A stretch of DNA of 33,571 bases from Planktotalea frisia (lineage in GTDB: Bacteria > Pseudomonadota > Alphaproteobacteria > Rhodobacterales > Rhodobacteraceae), in the NCBI RefSeq assembly GCF_001890925.1, contig NZ_MLCB01000142.1, forward strand, positions 1 through 33,571, written 5' to 3'. This document shows, one piece after another, positions 8,165-16,635 of the stretch; position 1 is the first letter of the stretch, and each line of letters begins with the position of its first letter. Made by a program: the position numbers and the translations under genes. The notes beneath the pieces were generated by a model, which had not been told where the DNA came from, searched no databases, and saw nothing but the letters and a program-made list of their open reading frames with translations.

Positions 8165-8599
8165 ATGGAACAACGCGTAAGCCTGATCACACTTGGGGTG
8201 GTCGATATGGACGCCTCCGCTGCGTTCTATGATGCGATGGGCTGGAAGCGGGTTGAAACCGATGATGGTGTCGTGGCCTATGATCTTCTGGGCCAGACAC
8301 TCGGTCTTTATCCGCTCGAGATGCTTGCAAAAGATATGGGGCTCGATGTTGCCGAACTTGGCGCTGGCCGTGCAACACTTGGGTATAATTGCCGTGAAAA
8401 AGCTGATGTTGCAATTGTTTTGGCCGCTGCCGAAAGAGCGGGTGCGCGTATATTGAAACCAGCTGCTGACGTGTTTTGGGGCGGGCATCACGGCTATTTT
8501 GCCGACCCAGACGGCCACATCTGGGAAGTCGCACACAACCCGTTTTCACCCCTGCGCGAAAGCGACGGTGCGTTTCGCTGGAACGGTGGATACGCATAA
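8165..8599 (+). CDS. VOC (glyoxalase/bleomycin resistance) family protein
   Basis: A 144-residue single-chain vicinal oxygen chelate protein with two beta-alpha-beta-beta-beta units. The first unit has L-G-V-V-D-M-x-x-S-x-x-F-Y and the second ends in the hallmark G-Y-F-A-D-P-D-G-H-I-W-E-V-A (about 115-130), where the Glu is the usual metal ligand. Members are dioxygenases, lyases, or drug-binding proteins, and this one cannot be narrowed further. ATG 8165 has AAGGAG upstream at the end of the previous gene (that gene's stop is at 8151-8153). Its own TAA shares one base with the next ATG (TAATG), so the three genes are coupled. Confidence 0.88.
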   Translation: MEQRVSLITLGVVDMDASAAFYDAMGWKRVETDDGVVAYDLLGQTLGLYPLEMLAKDMGLDVAELGAGRATLGYNCREKADVAIVLAAAERAGARILKPAADVFWGGHHGYFADPDGHIWEVAHNPFSPLRESDGAFRWNGGYA

Positions 8600-9225
8600 T
8601 GCGCAAACCCGCCTCTATGTGGTCGCTTGAGACTTTGGGGCGGGTGAGGTTGTCAAAATACTTCTACATGCGGGAATTTCTTTACTCTGAAATCGGCAAT
8701 ATCCACAGCATCCCAAACATCCCCGACAATCCTGATTTGGCGATCGAACGGGGCAGTGCATTTTGCACCAATCTACTGGATCCTTTGGAGGAAACCTTTG
8801 GACGTATTGGTGTACGTTCCGGCTATCGCTCGCCTGAATTGAATCGATTTGGCAATGAAAATCGCCTCAACTGCGCGCGCAACGACTACCCTTTGGAATG
8901 CCACATCTGGGATTTTGCAGATGTTGAGATCGCTGGAGCATCTATCGCAATTCCATGGTTTGAAGATCAGTATGCCGCAGGCCGTGATTGGCGCGATCTG
9001 GCCTATTGGCTCTACGATCATCTCCCTTTCGCAGAAGCGTGGTTTTTCCCGAAACTCTGCGCGTTCAATCTGTCTTGGCGTCCTGAAACGCCGCGTCGTT
9101 TAGATAGCTACATTGCACCAAAGGGCACTTTGGTGAAGGCTTTTGCCGATCCATCAGAACCCCTAAGCACGCGACAAAAACGCTACGCTGACTTTCCTAA
9201 GTTTCGCGGCCTGAAGATCAGCTAG
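8599..9225 (+). CDS. M15-like (D-Ala-D-Ala carboxypeptidase fold) protein, degenerate metal site
   Basis: A 208-residue protein that matches the M15_3 peptidase fold by pattern: an L-S-K-Y-F-Y-M-R-E-F opening, then I-P-N-x-P-D-N-P, L-L-D-P-L-E-E-x-F-G-R-I, and S-G-Y-R-S-P-E-L-N (74-82). In true M15 enzymes this is followed by H-x-x-G-x-A-x-D and later an H-x-x-W/H-x-D site. Here the first becomes H102-I-W-D-F-A-D108, one residue short, and the second becomes F-N-L-S-W with Asn in place of His. Zinc hydrolysis therefore seems lost or altered. No signal peptide is visible, so it appears cytoplasmic. The start shares a base with the VOC stop (TAATG). The call of the fold is moderate; loss of activity is inference. 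Confidence 0.65.
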   Translation: MRKPASMWSLETLGRVRLSKYFYMREFLYSEIGNIHSIPNIPDNPDLAIERGSAFCTNLLDPLEETFGRIGVRSGYRSPELNRFGNENRLNCARNDYPLECHIWDFADVEIAGASIAIPWFEDQYAAGRDWRDLAYWLYDHLPFAEAWFFPKLCAFNLSWRPETPRRLDSYIAPKGTLVKAFADPSEPLSTRQKRYADFPKFRGLKIS

Positions 9226-9280
9226 ACAGCAGATTTTAGCGCGCTTACTTTCAGGTTAAGCTAATAAAAAGGGGCGCGTA

Positions 9281-10042
9281 ATGTCACTGCCAAAAACACC
9301 GTCTTTTCGCTTGGATGGCAAAAGAGCACTCGTCGCGGGTGCTTCCAGTGGCATCGGTATGGCGTGCGCTGTCGCCTTGGCGGAAGCAGGCGCGCATGTA
9401 ACGTTTTCTGCGCGCCGTACAGAAGTCCTCGACGGCGTTGTCGATGATGTGTGCAAAGCAGGTTTCAAAGCGCAGGCCCACGCCCTTGACGTAACAGATA
9501 CGGCTGCCGTGCGCGCGCTTTTTGATGCTCAATGCTATGATATCGTTCTAAATTCAGCGGGACTTGCGCGCCATAGCGCGGCTGTTGACACAACCGAGGA
9601 CGATTACGATGCTGTCATGAACATAAACGTGCGCGCGGCTTATTTTCTTGCCCAGCAAGCGGGCAAAGCGATGATCGCCGCGGGCAAGGGTGGCTCTATC
9701 ATTCAGATTTCCAGCCAGATGGCGCATGTCGGTGGTGTGGATCGCGCGGTGTATTGCAGCAGCAAACACGCGGTCGAGGGCATGAACAAAGCGATGGCCA
9801 TCGAGTTCGGACCTGCGGGCATTCGCGTCAACTCGATTTGCCCGACCTTTATTCTGACGCCCCTCACCAAGCCCACATTTGAGGATTCAGAAAAGCGCGC
9901 TTGGATCGACAGCAAAATCAAATTGCCCCGCGTCGGCGAGGTTGAAGATATTATGGGTGCCGCAGTTTTCCTGGCCTCGGACGCTTCGGGCATGATAACA
10001 GGCACCTCCATTTTGGTGGATGGTGGTTGGACGGCAGGCTAG
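9281..10042 (+). CDS. SDR family oxidoreductase
   Basis: A 253-residue classical short-chain dehydrogenase/reductase. The cofactor loop is G20-A-S-S-G-I-G26, then N-S-A-G (about 91-94), N116 in N-I-N-V-R, catalytic S145 in I-S-S-Q, Y158 and K162 in Y-C-S-S-K, and the P-T-F-I-L-T-P-L-T lid. It ends with G-T-S-I-L-V-D-G-G-W-T, the usual SDR close. An Arg after the second beta strand (S-A-R-R) favours NADP(H). It probably oxidises or reduces a small alcohol/ketone; the substrate is unknown. It starts 55 bases after the M15-like gene with a weak ribosome site (AAAAGGGGCGCGTA ATG), so it may be co-transcribed with the run. Confidence 0.92.
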   Translation: MSLPKTPSFRLDGKRALVAGASSGIGMACAVALAEAGAHVTFSARRTEVLDGVVDDVCKAGFKAQAHALDVTDTAAVRALFDAQCYDIVLNSAGLARHSAAVDTTEDDYDAVMNINVRAAYFLAQQAGKAMIAAGKGGSIIQISSQMAHVGGVDRAVYCSSKHAVEGMNKAMAIEFGPAGIRVNSICPTFILTPLTKPTFEDSEKRAWIDSKIKLPRVGEVEDIMGAAVFLASDASGMITGTSILVDGGWTAG

Positions 10043-10124
10043 CGGCGAAATTGGCTTGCGCCTGTGATCCAAGCAGATAAGTCCAAGCTCAGCGTTAAGC
10101 GTATCATATTTTCAAGGACGTGAA

Positions 10125-10835
10125 ATGAACGAACCCGTTGTTTTCTTGCCCGGTTTAATGTGCGACGCACGGCTTTTTGGCCCACAAATTGCTGAATTGT
10201 CCTCAGATCGTGCAGTGATGTGCGCTCCTGTCTCGCAAGGCGAAAGAATCGAGGAAATCGCATCCGGATTGCTCGCTTCACTGCCTGCGAAATTTGCGCT
10301 CGCAGGTTTATCGATGGGCGGAATCGTCGCTATGGAAATTCTGCGTCGCGCGCCCGAACGGGTCAAGCGCATCGCCCTGATGGACACCAACCCACTACCC
10401 GAAACACCCCAAGTCGCCGCCGGCCGCGAGCCGCAGATCATAGGTGCAAAATCGGGGCGCTTGCTAGAAGTAATGCGCGAAGAAATGAAACCGAACTACC
10501 TTGCTCCGGGTCCGCAGCGTGTTGACGTGCTTAACCTTGTGATGGACATGGCCGCCGTTATGGGGCCTGAAGTATTTGTGCGCCAATCGCGTGCGTTACA
10601 GCGTCGTCGTGACCAGCAATCCACGCTGCGCAAATGCAAAGTGCCTGCACTGGTTTTATGTGGCGAACACGACGCGCTTTGCCCTGTGAAACGCCATGTT
10701 TTTATGGCCGAGCTAATCCCATATGCTGAACTTAAAGTGATTTCTAACGCGGGCCATTTGCCGACTTTAGAGAATCCCGGTGCCACGACAGAGGCGCTCT
10801 ATGAGTGGCTCGCGCAGCCGTTTGTTTTGCAATAA
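10125..10835 (+). CDS. Alpha/beta hydrolase
   Basis: A 236-residue soluble serine hydrolase. It has F-L-P-G-L near the start (oxyanion hole), the nucleophile in G-L-S63-M-G-G, the acid in C-G-E-H-D-A-L-C-P, and the base in S-N-A-G-H-L-P-T-L-E. The short cap domain is rich in charged residues. This layout resembles esterases related to 2-succinyl-6-hydroxy-2,4-cyclohexadiene-1-carboxylate-type or MhpC hydrolases, but no specific reaction can be given. It starts 82 bases after the SDR gene, and its TAA shares one base with the next ATG (TAATG at 10833-10837), which couples the DksA-like gene to it. Confidence 0.88.
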   Translation: MNEPVVFLPGLMCDARLFGPQIAELSSDRAVMCAPVSQGERIEEIASGLLASLPAKFALAGLSMGGIVAMEILRRAPERVKRIALMDTNPLPETPQVAAGREPQIIGAKSGRLLEVMREEMKPNYLAPGPQRVDVLNLVMDMAAVMGPEVFVRQSRALQRRRDQQSTLRKCKVPALVLCGEHDALCPVKRHVFMAELIPYAELKVISNAGHLPTLENPGATTEALYEWLAQPFVLQ

Positions 10836-11104
10836 TGGCGGGTGGCTGGGCCAAAGACGGGGCAGTAGCCGAACAGATCGAAGCGTCGATTTCGGATGAA
10901 TTGGCTCGCATGAAAGCACAGCGGCAGCCTGTCGGTGAGAGCGCCGTGATCTGTGTGGAATGCGAGGAAAATATTCCAGAGGCGCGCCGCTTGGCTCGCC
11001 CCGGTGTGAAGCTTTGCATTGAGTGTCAGCAAGATCGCGACCGCCAGTTCCGCGATCGTGGTGGAATGAACCGGCGCGGTTCTAAGGATAGTCAGCTGAA
11101 GTAG
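10835..11104 (+). CDS. DksA/TraR-family C4 zinc finger protein
   Basis: An 89-residue protein with the DksA/TraR C4 zinc finger: I-C-V-E-C followed about 18 residues later by L-C-I-E-C, and a basic tail with R-D-R-Q-F-R-D-R-G. It resembles the short YbiI/TraR-like branch, which keeps the finger but has only a short helix instead of the long DksA coiled coil. Full DksA inserts its coiled coil into the RNA polymerase secondary channel and works with ppGpp; short members may act alone or not at all. The start shares a base with the stop of the upstream hydrolase. A longer frame to 10805 has no ribosome site. Confidence 0.88.
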   Translation: MAGGWAKDGAVAEQIEASISDELARMKAQRQPVGESAVICVECEENIPEARRLARPGVKLCIECQQDRDRQFRDRGGMNRRGSKDSQLK

Positions 11105-11132
11105 GGGACGTGTTCTCACGCCCCCAAGTGTT

Positions 11133-12950
11133 TCAGCCCATCGCTTCCAATTCATCGATCATGTCGGAAATCATCGACAGACCTTTGTCCCAGAACTTCG
11201 GATCAGACGCATCTAGTCCAAAGGGCGCTAGCAGTTCTTTGTGATGCTTAGAACCACCCGCTTTGAGCATGTCGAAATACTTCTCTTCAAAGCCTTCGCC
11301 GCCTTCACGATAAACTGCATAAAGCGCATTCACGAGACCATCGCCGAATGCGTAGGCATAAACGTAAAACGGAGAATGCACAAAGTGTGGAATGTAAGCC
11401 CAGAAGGTTTCATATCCCTCCATAAAATCAAAGACAGGTCCAAGACTTTCGGCTTGAACGCTCATCCAGAGCGCATTGATGTCTTCGGGTGTTAGCTCAC
11501 CGCCTCGGCGCGCATCGTGTAGTTTGCATTCAAAGTCATAGAACGCGATCTGTCGCACGACAGTATTGATCATGTCCTCCACCTTGCCCGCGAGCAAGAC
11601 TTTGCGTTGTTCTTGTGTTTCTGCTTTCTCAAGCATCTTCTGGAACGTCAGCATTTCGCCAAAAACACTGGCGGTTTCAGCCAATGTCAGTGGAGTAGAA
11701 GAAAGCATTTCGCCCTGACCAGCGGCCAGAACTTGGTGCACGCCGTGCCCAAGTTCATGCGCGAGTGTCATGACATCGCGCGGTTTGCCGAGATAGTTGA
11801 GCATCACATATGGGTGGACGTCGGTGACCGTGGGGTGCGCGAAAGCGCCAGGGGCTTTGCCCGGCTTCACGCCAGCATCAATCCAGCCATCCTTGAAAAA
11901 GGGCTTCGCGATCTTGCCCATGCGTGGATCAAAGGCGTTATAGGCTTCCATCACGGTCGCTTCTGCAGCGTCCCAACCGACAATGCGCGTGTCTTCCATC
12001 GGCAAAGGCGCATTGCGATCCCAGACTTCCATGCGATCAAGGCCGAGCCAGCCGCGCTTCATCTCGTAATAACGATGGCTGAGTTTTGGGTAAGCTTTTA
12101 CAACCGCACTGCGCAGCGCTTCGACAACTTCAGGTTCTACATGATTGCTCAGATGACGCCCTGTTTGCGGTGTTTCCATGCCGCGCCAGCGATCAATGAT
12201 CTCTTTCTCTTTGGCCTGCGTGTTGTGCACGCGCGCGAATGTTTTGACGTTCTCGCCCAAAACACGCGCCACTTCGCGGCTCGCTGCTTCGCGTTTAGAG
12301 CGATCTTGTTCTGTTAGCAGGTTCAGTGTGCCCTCAATATTTAGGGTTTGCCCATCCACCTCGAAACTCAGGCCTGCGATGGTTTCATCGAACATCCGCT
12401 CCCACGCATCACCGACAACGCCAAGATCATGCAGGAATTTCTCCAACTCATCGCTAAGCTGGTAAGGTTTCATCGCACGAATGCGATCAAAAACAGGCTT
12501 ATAGCGCGCAAGATCGGAATTGGCGGCAAAATGCGCATCCAGCGCGTCGTCGTCCAAACGGTTCAGCTCAAGCGTGAAGAACACCAAAGGCGTGGTGAAA
12601 TTGGTGATCTTTTCTTGCATGTCGGACATGAACTTCGCTCGGTCCGCGTCGGTGGTAATCTGATAATAGCGCAACCCTGCAAAGGACATAATGCGCCCTG
12701 CGACAGAGTTGATCCGTTCGTTACGCAGCACACAATCAAGAAGCCCCGCGTCATCAAGATCCGCGAGCTTGCCCTCAAAATCGCGTGCGAAACTCGCGCA
12801 GGCCTCTTCCAGCCAATCGAGATCGCGCTTCAATTCGGGCGCATCCTCACCCGTATAGAGATCGCTCAGATCCCATTCCGGCAAGTTGCCAAGCGGATCG
12901 GTGCCAGAGCCAGCATTGGCATCGCGAACGGGAAAGGGCAGGTGGAACAT
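11133..12950 (-). CDS. pepF: M3 family oligoendopeptidase (PepF type)
   Basis: A 605-residue zinc metallopeptidase of family M3B. The active site is H-E-L-G-H (398-402) with the third zinc ligand E425 in L-A-E-T-A-S-V-F-G-E-M-L. A long helical N-terminal domain precedes it, and the conserved Y-A-Y-A-F-G-D-G-L near the end and the W-x-Y-I-P-H-F pattern are typical. It cuts short peptides in the cytoplasm during protein turnover. Two ATGs compete: 12950 (GAGG nine bases upstream, homologues start close to L-P-F-P-V-R-D-A) and 12965 (AAAGAG upstream, five residues longer). I prefer 12950. It is monocistronic and convergent with the DksA-like gene. Confidence 0.93.
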   Translation of the reverse strand: MFHLPFPVRDANAGSGTDPLGNLPEWDLSDLYTGEDAPELKRDLDWLEEACASFARDFEGKLADLDDAGLLDCVLRNERINSVAGRIMSFAGLRYYQITTDADRAKFMSDMQEKITNFTTPLVFFTLELNRLDDDALDAHFAANSDLARYKPVFDRIRAMKPYQLSDELEKFLHDLGVVGDAWERMFDETIAGLSFEVDGQTLNIEGTLNLLTEQDRSKREAASREVARVLGENVKTFARVHNTQAKEKEIIDRWRGMETPQTGRHLSNHVEPEVVEALRSAVVKAYPKLSHRYYEMKRGWLGLDRMEVWDRNAPLPMEDTRIVGWDAAEATVMEAYNAFDPRMGKIAKPFFKDGWIDAGVKPGKAPGAFAHPTVTDVHPYVMLNYLGKPRDVMTLAHELGHGVHQVLAAGQGEMLSSTPLTLAETASVFGEMLTFQKMLEKAETQEQRKVLLAGKVEDMINTVVRQIAFYDFECKLHDARRGGELTPEDINALWMSVQAESLGPVFDFMEGYETFWAYIPHFVHSPFYVYAYAFGDGLVNALYAVYREGGEGFEEKYFDMLKAGGSKHHKELLAPFGLDASDPKFWDKGLSMISDMIDELEAMG

Positions 12951-13043
12951 CTTGAAAAACCTCATATCTCTTTAGCCCATAACCTAGGCATGCGCGCCGC
13001 GAGTTAAACCCCAAAAGCGCATGATGCCAATCTGGTGATGGGG

Positions 13044-14636
13044 TTAGCCGTAGATCACCAACATTTCGTTAAGATCATCGAGCGTATTCGCATCCTTTGC
13101 GACTTTATCCTGCCGCCAACGCAGCATGCGCGGAAATCGCAGTGCGACACCTGATTTATGACGCGTGCTGCGTTGAATACCCTCAAATGCAATCTCGAAG
13201 ACATGTTCAGCAGGCACTTGGCGTACAGGGCCAAAACGCTGCAACGTATTCTGACGCACCCAAGCGGTGATTTGACGAAATTCGGCGTCGCTCAGTCCGG
13301 AGTAGGCTTTGGTAAACGGCACCAAATCGTTGCCGTTCCAAACCGCAAATGTGTAATCGGTGAACAGGTTCGCGCGCCGTCCATGTCCCGATTGCGCGTA
13401 GATCATCACCGCGTCAATCGTCAGCGGATCGAGTTTCCATTTCCACCAATCGCCCTTTTTGCGACCCGCAAGATAGGGGCTCGCGCATCGCTTGAGCATC
13501 AAGCCTTCAGCTTGCTTATCGCGCGCTTGCGCGCGATGTGTCGCCAACTGTTCCCACGTGTTAGCCTCGATGCTGGGAGACAGGCGGATAGGTGCGGTTT
13601 CTGGCAGCGACTGAAGCAACGCCTCGAGCTGTGCGCGCCGTGTCGAAAACGCGCTTTCGCGCAAGTCTTCACCGTTCAATTCCAGCAAGTCATATGCGTA
13701 GAGAATGACAGGTGTGTCGCGCAGCAGTTTCGCTGGAACAGTCTTGCGCGTGATGCGCTTTTGAAGCGCCGCAAAGGGCAATGGCTTTTCGTCTTTCCAG
13801 CCCAGAATTTCGCCATCGAGCACAACGCCGCTCGGCAGGAAATCAAGCAAAGCTGCAAACTCAGGGAAGCGATCTGTCATCAATTCTTCGCCGCGTGACC
13901 AAACAAAATGAGTTCCGCCGCGCAGAATAATCTGCCCGCGAATACCGTCCCATTTCCACTCTGCATGCCAGTCTGTGATTGGGCCTAACTGATCGGGCGC
14001 GCCGTCAACAGCATGAGCCAAATAGAAAGGATACGGGCGCGACAGGGCGGCTTCGGGATCGTCTGCTTCGATCAATGTTTCAAAACTGGTGGTTTGAGGT
14101 GTCCAATTGCCCATCAATCGATGCGCGAGATCTGCCTCGTCTTGCCCGGTCGCCTGCGCAAGCGCGCGGGTCATCAGTTTTTGTGAAACACCAACACGAA
14201 AACCACCGGTGATTAGCTTGTTAAACAAGAACCGCTCTGTGCCATTGAGGTGATCCCAAGCGTCAATGACGAACGCTCTCTTGAGGTCTTCCGGTTCTTT
14301 TGACAAAGCAATCAGAGCGTTCAGCCAATGCGTTAGAGTGTAGTCGTAAGTATCTGAACTATCAGGTAAAATTAAACTTATCGTTTCAGCCAAATCTCCA
14401 ACTATCGGATAGCATTCCTCGAAGAGCCATAGCTCTAACCCTGCACATTCCGCAGCCCATGTGCGCAAAAGCGTTGTTGTGATAGCACGCTTTGGGCGGC
14501 GGCCAGAGAACAACGCGATGGTCCAGAGCTTATCCTCGTCGTTTGCCGTTTCGAAATAATGCGCGAGCGCTTGGACTTTGAGACTGGTTTTGGTTGTTTC
14601 ATCCAGCGTTTTAAAAAGGGCGGCGAAGTCTTTCAT
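13044..14636 (-). CDS. ATP-dependent DNA ligase (damage-response type)
   Basis: A 530-residue ATP-dependent DNA ligase of the group known as cisplatin damage-response ligases. An all-helical N-terminal DNA-binding domain (about 1-200) precedes the nucleotidyltransferase domain with motif I E-W-K228-W-D-G (Lys228 takes the AMP), motif III V-L-D-G-E-I (272-277), motif IV in the G-L-M-L-K region and motif V as K-x-D/K-W-K. The OB domain follows to the end. It seals nicks with ATP in DNA repair, distinct from the NAD-dependent essential LigA. Its ATG overlaps the stop of the MBL exonuclease by four bases (14633-14636), and the two are a known pair. The usual DEXH helicase and phosphoesterase partners are not in this window. 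Confidence 0.94.
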   Translation of the reverse strand: MKDFAALFKTLDETTKTSLKVQALAHYFETANDEDKLWTIALFSGRRPKRAITTTLLRTWAAECAGLELWLFEECYPIVGDLAETISLILPDSSDTYDYTLTHWLNALIALSKEPEDLKRAFVIDAWDHLNGTERFLFNKLITGGFRVGVSQKLMTRALAQATGQDEADLAHRLMGNWTPQTTSFETLIEADDPEAALSRPYPFYLAHAVDGAPDQLGPITDWHAEWKWDGIRGQIILRGGTHFVWSRGEELMTDRFPEFAALLDFLPSGVVLDGEILGWKDEKPLPFAALQKRITRKTVPAKLLRDTPVILYAYDLLELNGEDLRESAFSTRRAQLEALLQSLPETAPIRLSPSIEANTWEQLATHRAQARDKQAEGLMLKRCASPYLAGRKKGDWWKWKLDPLTIDAVMIYAQSGHGRRANLFTDYTFAVWNGNDLVPFTKAYSGLSDAEFRQITAWVRQNTLQRFGPVRQVPAEHVFEIAFEGIQRSTRHKSGVALRFPRMLRWRQDKVAKDANTLDDLNEMLVIYG

Positions 14637-15652
14637 ATTGCTTCACTTTCCTCGCTTTGCGCGGCTTCACCCTGAAAGTCTGTTTCAACGATTGCAGCGT
14701 TGTAGCCAATCCCTCTCAAGTGGCGCGCGAAGATATCTGTGTAACCATGTGTTACGTATATGTTTTCAGCGCCTGTAAGTTTGATTGCATCGCATAACCC
14801 GTTCCAATCGGCATGATCAGAAATGACAAAACCTTGATCCAATGCGCGACGGCGGCGCACGCCCCGAAGGCGCATCCAGCCACTCGCAAATCCGCTTGAG
14901 GATGCGCCGAAACTGCGGGCCCACTTAGAACCAAGGGCGGCAGGTGGTGCCAGCACCATTGCGCCTGCATACGCTTTGGGGTCGACATCTGGCGTGACTT
15001 GAATTGTGTCCGGCAAAGTAACGCTCTGCTTGCGTAAAATGCCATTACTGACTTCAATTGCTCCGTGCGTGAGAACGCGGCCAATGCTCACGTCAAGCAT
15101 CGACAATATGCGTTGCGCTTTGCCAAGGGAATACGCGCCGATCATGCTCGTTTTGCCCGCCGCCTGATTGCGCGCCCACCATGTGTTTATCTCGGCTGCA
15201 ATGACGGCCTGGGGCTGCCATTTGAAGATCGGTAAGCCGAACGTGCATTCAGTGATGAAATGGGTGCAGCGGATGGGTTCAAACGGCTCGCTGATGCCGT
15301 CATTCTCGATTTTATAGTCACCCGAGATGACCCAGACCTCACCCTTGTGCGCCAGCCGTATCTGCGCAGAGCCGACAACATGGCCCGCAGGATGAAACGA
15401 GATGTCCACGCCATTGATGCAAATCACATCTCCATATTGCACCGTTTGCAGCGTTATCTCGCCCAAGCGGTGCAGCATGATGGGTGCAGCACTTGCGGTG
15501 CACATATAGTGACCATGACCCGCGCGCGCATGATCTGCGTGACCGTGGGTGATAAGCGCGCGTGCGACAGGTTTCCACGGGTCGACATAGACATCGGCAC
15601 GGGGGCAATAGATCCCGCGATCTGTGAACGTGATGAGAGGTGCGCTGGCCAT
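14633..15652 (-). CDS. Ligase-associated MBL-fold DNA exonuclease
   Basis: A 339-residue metallo-beta-lactamase/beta-CASP protein of the ligase-associated exonuclease group, related to SNM1 and CPSF nucleases. The metal motif H-G-H-A-D-H (36-41) follows the first strands, then H-P-A-G-H-V-x-G-S-A-Q-I, S-G-D-Y-K and later D-H-A-D (in V-I-S-D-H-A-D-W) and a final V-T-H-G-Y. It degrades single-stranded or flapped DNA ends and works with the ligase downstream, probably on interstrand cross-links or double-strand breaks. I use ATG 15652; a TTG at 15661 is possible but lacks a ribosome site. The gene begins 30 bases after the hydrolase stop, so it is likely in the same transcript. Confidence 0.92.
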   Translation of the reverse strand: MASAPLITFTDRGIYCPRADVYVDPWKPVARALITHGHADHARAGHGHYMCTASAAPIMLHRLGEITLQTVQYGDVICINGVDISFHPAGHVVGSAQIRLAHKGEVWVISGDYKIENDGISEPFEPIRCTHFITECTFGLPIFKWQPQAVIAAEINTWWARNQAAGKTSMIGAYSLGKAQRILSMLDVSIGRVLTHGAIEVSNGILRKQSVTLPDTIQVTPDVDPKAYAGAMVLAPPAALGSKWARSFGASSSGFASGWMRLRGVRRRRALDQGFVISDHADWNGLCDAIKLTGAENIYVTHGYTDIFARHLRGIGYNAAIVETDFQGEAAQSEESEAI

Positions 15653-15682
15653 GCTTCGCAATATAGCGCAGCGCGGCGTTCG

Positions 15683-16615
15683 TTAAAGCGCGTCGAGGAA
15701 AGCGACCGCCTGTGCTGTTAGCTTTTTGCGGGTCGCGGGAATGTCCATGAGAACTTCATGCTCTGCGTTTGGAACCATTTGCAGCGTTCCATTGTTCCAA
15801 GCAGCCATCTTTTGATGAACTGCGCCCGCATCTACGATGCGTTCATTGTCACCAAGAAAGGTCAAAGATGGAATTTTAGGAACTGGTGCTGACATGATCG
15901 CGTTGCACTCGATGAGTGCTTCTTTCAGCCAATGTAGGCTTGGGCCGCCTAGCTCTAGGGCAGGCACAGATTTGATCTGTGTCTCCATCAAATTCCACAT
16001 ATCCAGATCGCGCGTCAGTGTGTTGTCCTGAAACGGATCACTTAGAATAAAGCTGCGCCCGTTGGTGCCGGGCGCGAGCGTTGTGCCGACGCCGAGCATA
16101 TCGGCGGCGCGCGATAGTACCCAAGCGGCGGGCCGCAAAGCAGGTGACATCAATATGCCCCACATCGGCGCGGAAAACAGCGCACCTTTCACAGGCAGTC
16201 CGTCGATCAGCGAGCGTAATCCGATGCAACCGCCCATGGAATGTCCCAGAATCGCGAGCGGAGCAGGCATACCTGCGTCGCCCACTGTTTCCAAAAGCAG
16301 GGCCACGTCTTTTTGGTAATCGGCGAAAGTGCCCACATGACCGCGGTATTGTTCTTCGACCAAACGATCAGACAATCCCTGTCCGCGCCAATCGAGACTC
16401 GCGACGGCATATCCAGCGGCGTGTAAATCCGCTGCGACATGTGCGTATTTTTCAATGTATTCGGTGCGCCCTGTATAGATCAGGATCGTGGCTTTCGCAC
16501 CGTCAAGCGGCCAAAGGCCGATGCGCAAACGCACGCCATCGCTGGCTTTTCGCCAAAGCGCGTAACCGCTGCTTGGGCCTTCGCAAATGTCAGCGTGATA
16601 GGGTGCGTTTGTCAT
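15683..16615 (-). CDS. Lysophospholipase-like alpha/beta hydrolase
   Basis: A 310-residue hydrolase of the monoacylglycerol lipase/PldB branch. Motifs: the strand Y-T-G-R-T-E-Y, then L-D-W-R-G-Q-G-L-S, the nucleophile in G-H-S126-M-G-G, the acid in G-D-N-E-R-I-V-D, and the base in N-A-E-H-E-V-L-M-D. These enzymes remove fatty acids from lysophospholipids or monoacylglycerols at the inner face of the membrane. No signal peptide. The gene starts 20 bases after the SCP2 gene (stop at 16636) and ends 30 bases before the exonuclease, which places lipid and repair genes on one probable transcript. Confidence 0.9.
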   Translation of the reverse strand: MTNAPYHADICEGPSSGYALWRKASDGVRLRIGLWPLDGAKATILIYTGRTEYIEKYAHVAADLHAAGYAVASLDWRGQGLSDRLVEEQYRGHVGTFADYQKDVALLLETVGDAGMPAPLAILGHSMGGCIGLRSLIDGLPVKGALFSAPMWGILMSPALRPAAWVLSRAADMLGVGTTLAPGTNGRSFILSDPFQDNTLTRDLDMWNLMETQIKSVPALELGGPSLHWLKEALIECNAIMSAPVPKIPSLTFLGDNERIVDAGAVHQKMAAWNNGTLQMVPNAEHEVLMDIPATRKKLTAQAVAFLDAL

Positions 16616-16635
16616 CGTTACTCATCCAAAACTTA

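Noticed and set aside
13007-13045. AACCCC/GGGGTT inverted repeat at the ligase stop as a terminator
   Set aside because: Only six pairs, a long loop and no T-run after it on the minus strand.
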